Source: RGIG8775 sp045612185
Lineage (GTDB): Bacteria; Bacillota; Clostridia; Oscillospirales; CAG-272
Direction of reading: 5' to 3'
Assembly: GCA_045612185.1 (NCBI GenBank)
Contig: JAZKYO010000017.1
Coordinates: forward strand, 1-6,513
Length of the DNA: 6,513 bases
The notes under the pieces were generated by a model. That model saw only the letters and a list, made by a program, of their open reading frames with translations, did no database searches and was not told where the DNA came from. Made by a program: the position numbers and the translations under genes. Positions 6,239 to 6,513 of the stretch are shown here, piece by piece; the stretch's first letter is position 1; every line of letters starts with the position of its first letter.

Positions 6239-6275
6239 AAAGATGAGGTAGTCCAATCGGACTGCCTCATTTTTT
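6238..6275 (+). terminator. Terminator after tRNA-Ser 3' fragment (copy 2)
   Basis: A 17-bp stem (6238-6254 with 6259-6275) with the same AATC loop as copy 1, ending in a T-run. The stem differs from copy 1 on both strands in ways that keep pairing: TAGGATAG/CTATCCTA in copy 1 is TGAGGTAG/CTGCCTCA here. The hairpin again starts at the A of a CCA end. Confidence 0.85.
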
Positions 6276-6469
6276 CGTTGAACGTGCAAATTTGAACTCA
6301 CCGCGACGGTTAGCCGGCAAGAGTAGCAAGAAAAAACGATTAAGTATCGTTTTTTCGCAGCGAAACCGCCCAAAGCAAGGAGCCGAAGGAAGTGAGTCCC
6401 CGAACGACGCACGGCGACTATGCGACGGTGGAGGGCGGCTTGCCGCTTCAAATCTCTCCTTCTCCGCCA
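6239..6469 (+). repeat. Tandem unit 2 behind tRNA-Ser, ending in a second copied tRNA 3' end
   Basis: This 231-bp unit follows the plan of unit 1: terminator hairpin, CGTTGAACGTGCAA, ATTTGAACTCACCG (6290-6303), GCGACGGTTAGC (6303-6314), a variable middle with a CGATTAAGTATCG hairpin flanked by A and T runs, then GGCGACTATG (6413-6422). It ends in a 23-bp perfect copy of the tRNA 3' end (6447-6469), from the T-loop through CCA. The 5' side of the T stem is replaced by GCCGC, so no tRNA T arm forms. Conservation is highest at the two ends and lowest in the middle. Confidence 0.8.
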
Positions 6470-6473
6470 AGTA

Positions 6474-6509
6474 AAAGTCCTTAAACCGCAAGGTTTGAGG
6501 GCTTTTTTT
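6474..6509 (+). terminator. Intrinsic terminator closing the tRNA-Ser array
   Basis: A stem of about 14 bp (6474-6487 with 6492-6505) capped by a GCAA tetraloop runs straight into seven Ts (6503-6509). Unlike the first two terminators, its loop and stem are unrelated to them. It starts four bases after the last CCA copy (6469) and could be the original terminator of the tRNA gene, moved away by the two inserted units. The last four bases of the window hold nothing recognisable. Confidence 0.85.
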
Positions 6510-6513
6510 CTGC

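Noticed and set aside
6151..6469. Two more tRNA-Ser genes or pseudogenes behind the first
   Set aside because: Only the 3' 19-23 bases match. The T stem is broken in both, the anticodon and D arms are absent, and only a weak 5' acceptor-like GGAGAA (6151) or GGAG (6379) remains.
5983..6469. CRISPR-like array
   Set aside because: Repeats are tRNA fragments spaced about 230 bp apart, far beyond spacer length, and no cas gene is present.
6034..6491. Minus-strand ORFs of 60-90 codons over the tandem units
   Set aside because: Each reads through the reverse complement of the tRNA 3' end and the terminators, and related segments are in different frames in the two units, so coding selection is not supported.

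Overview
The window looks like chromosomal DNA from a Gram-positive anaerobe of the class Clostridia (Bacillota). The reasons are a cysteine-type T-box leader ahead of cysE-cysS, strong purine-rich ribosome binding sites, a consensus TTGACA-17-TATAAT promoter, and intergenic DNA packed with palindromic repeats of a kind I remember from gut Clostridia. The species assignment is inference; nothing here names a genus. All recognisable protein genes are on the + strand.

Layout. Positions 1-389 are non-coding: an imperfect palindrome (31-246) made of two inverted copies of a hairpin repeat, then a run of three GC-rich hairpins (257-324). A promoter (390-418) starts a T-box leader (about 425-667) ending in a perfect 12-bp terminator hairpin. 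It reads charging of tRNA-Cys: the specifier position is UGC (518-520), and the T-box bulge UGGA fits a tRNA with discriminator U, as tRNA-Cys has. Below it lie cysE (serine O-acetyltransferase, 695-1480), cysS (cysteinyl-tRNA synthetase, 1532-2950) and, after only 13 nt, comM/yifB (AAA+ Mg-chelatase-like ATPase, 2964-4502). The logic of the first two genes is clear: when tRNA-Cys is uncharged, the cell makes more cysteine precursor and more charging enzyme. comM probably rides on the same transcript.

Positions 4503-5280 hold no gene. They are filled by a composite inverted-repeat element: outer arms (about 4536-4695 and 5096-5264) mirror each other along their length, and a second palindromic element with a different centre (4822-5054) sits inside. 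Then comes an orphan GtrA-family membrane protein (5281-5793).

The last 700 bases carry a consensus promoter (5843-5871), a complete class II tRNA-Ser(GCU) gene (5912-6005) and its terminator. Two tandem units of about 232 bp follow, each ending in a copy of the tRNA-Ser 3' end (through CCA) joined to its own terminator hairpin. The first two terminators share a loop and differ by paired changes in the stem. The tRNA-Ser tail array is the most unusual part of the window. It resembles serial attachment-site duplication by very small non-coding elements, but this is a hypothesis.
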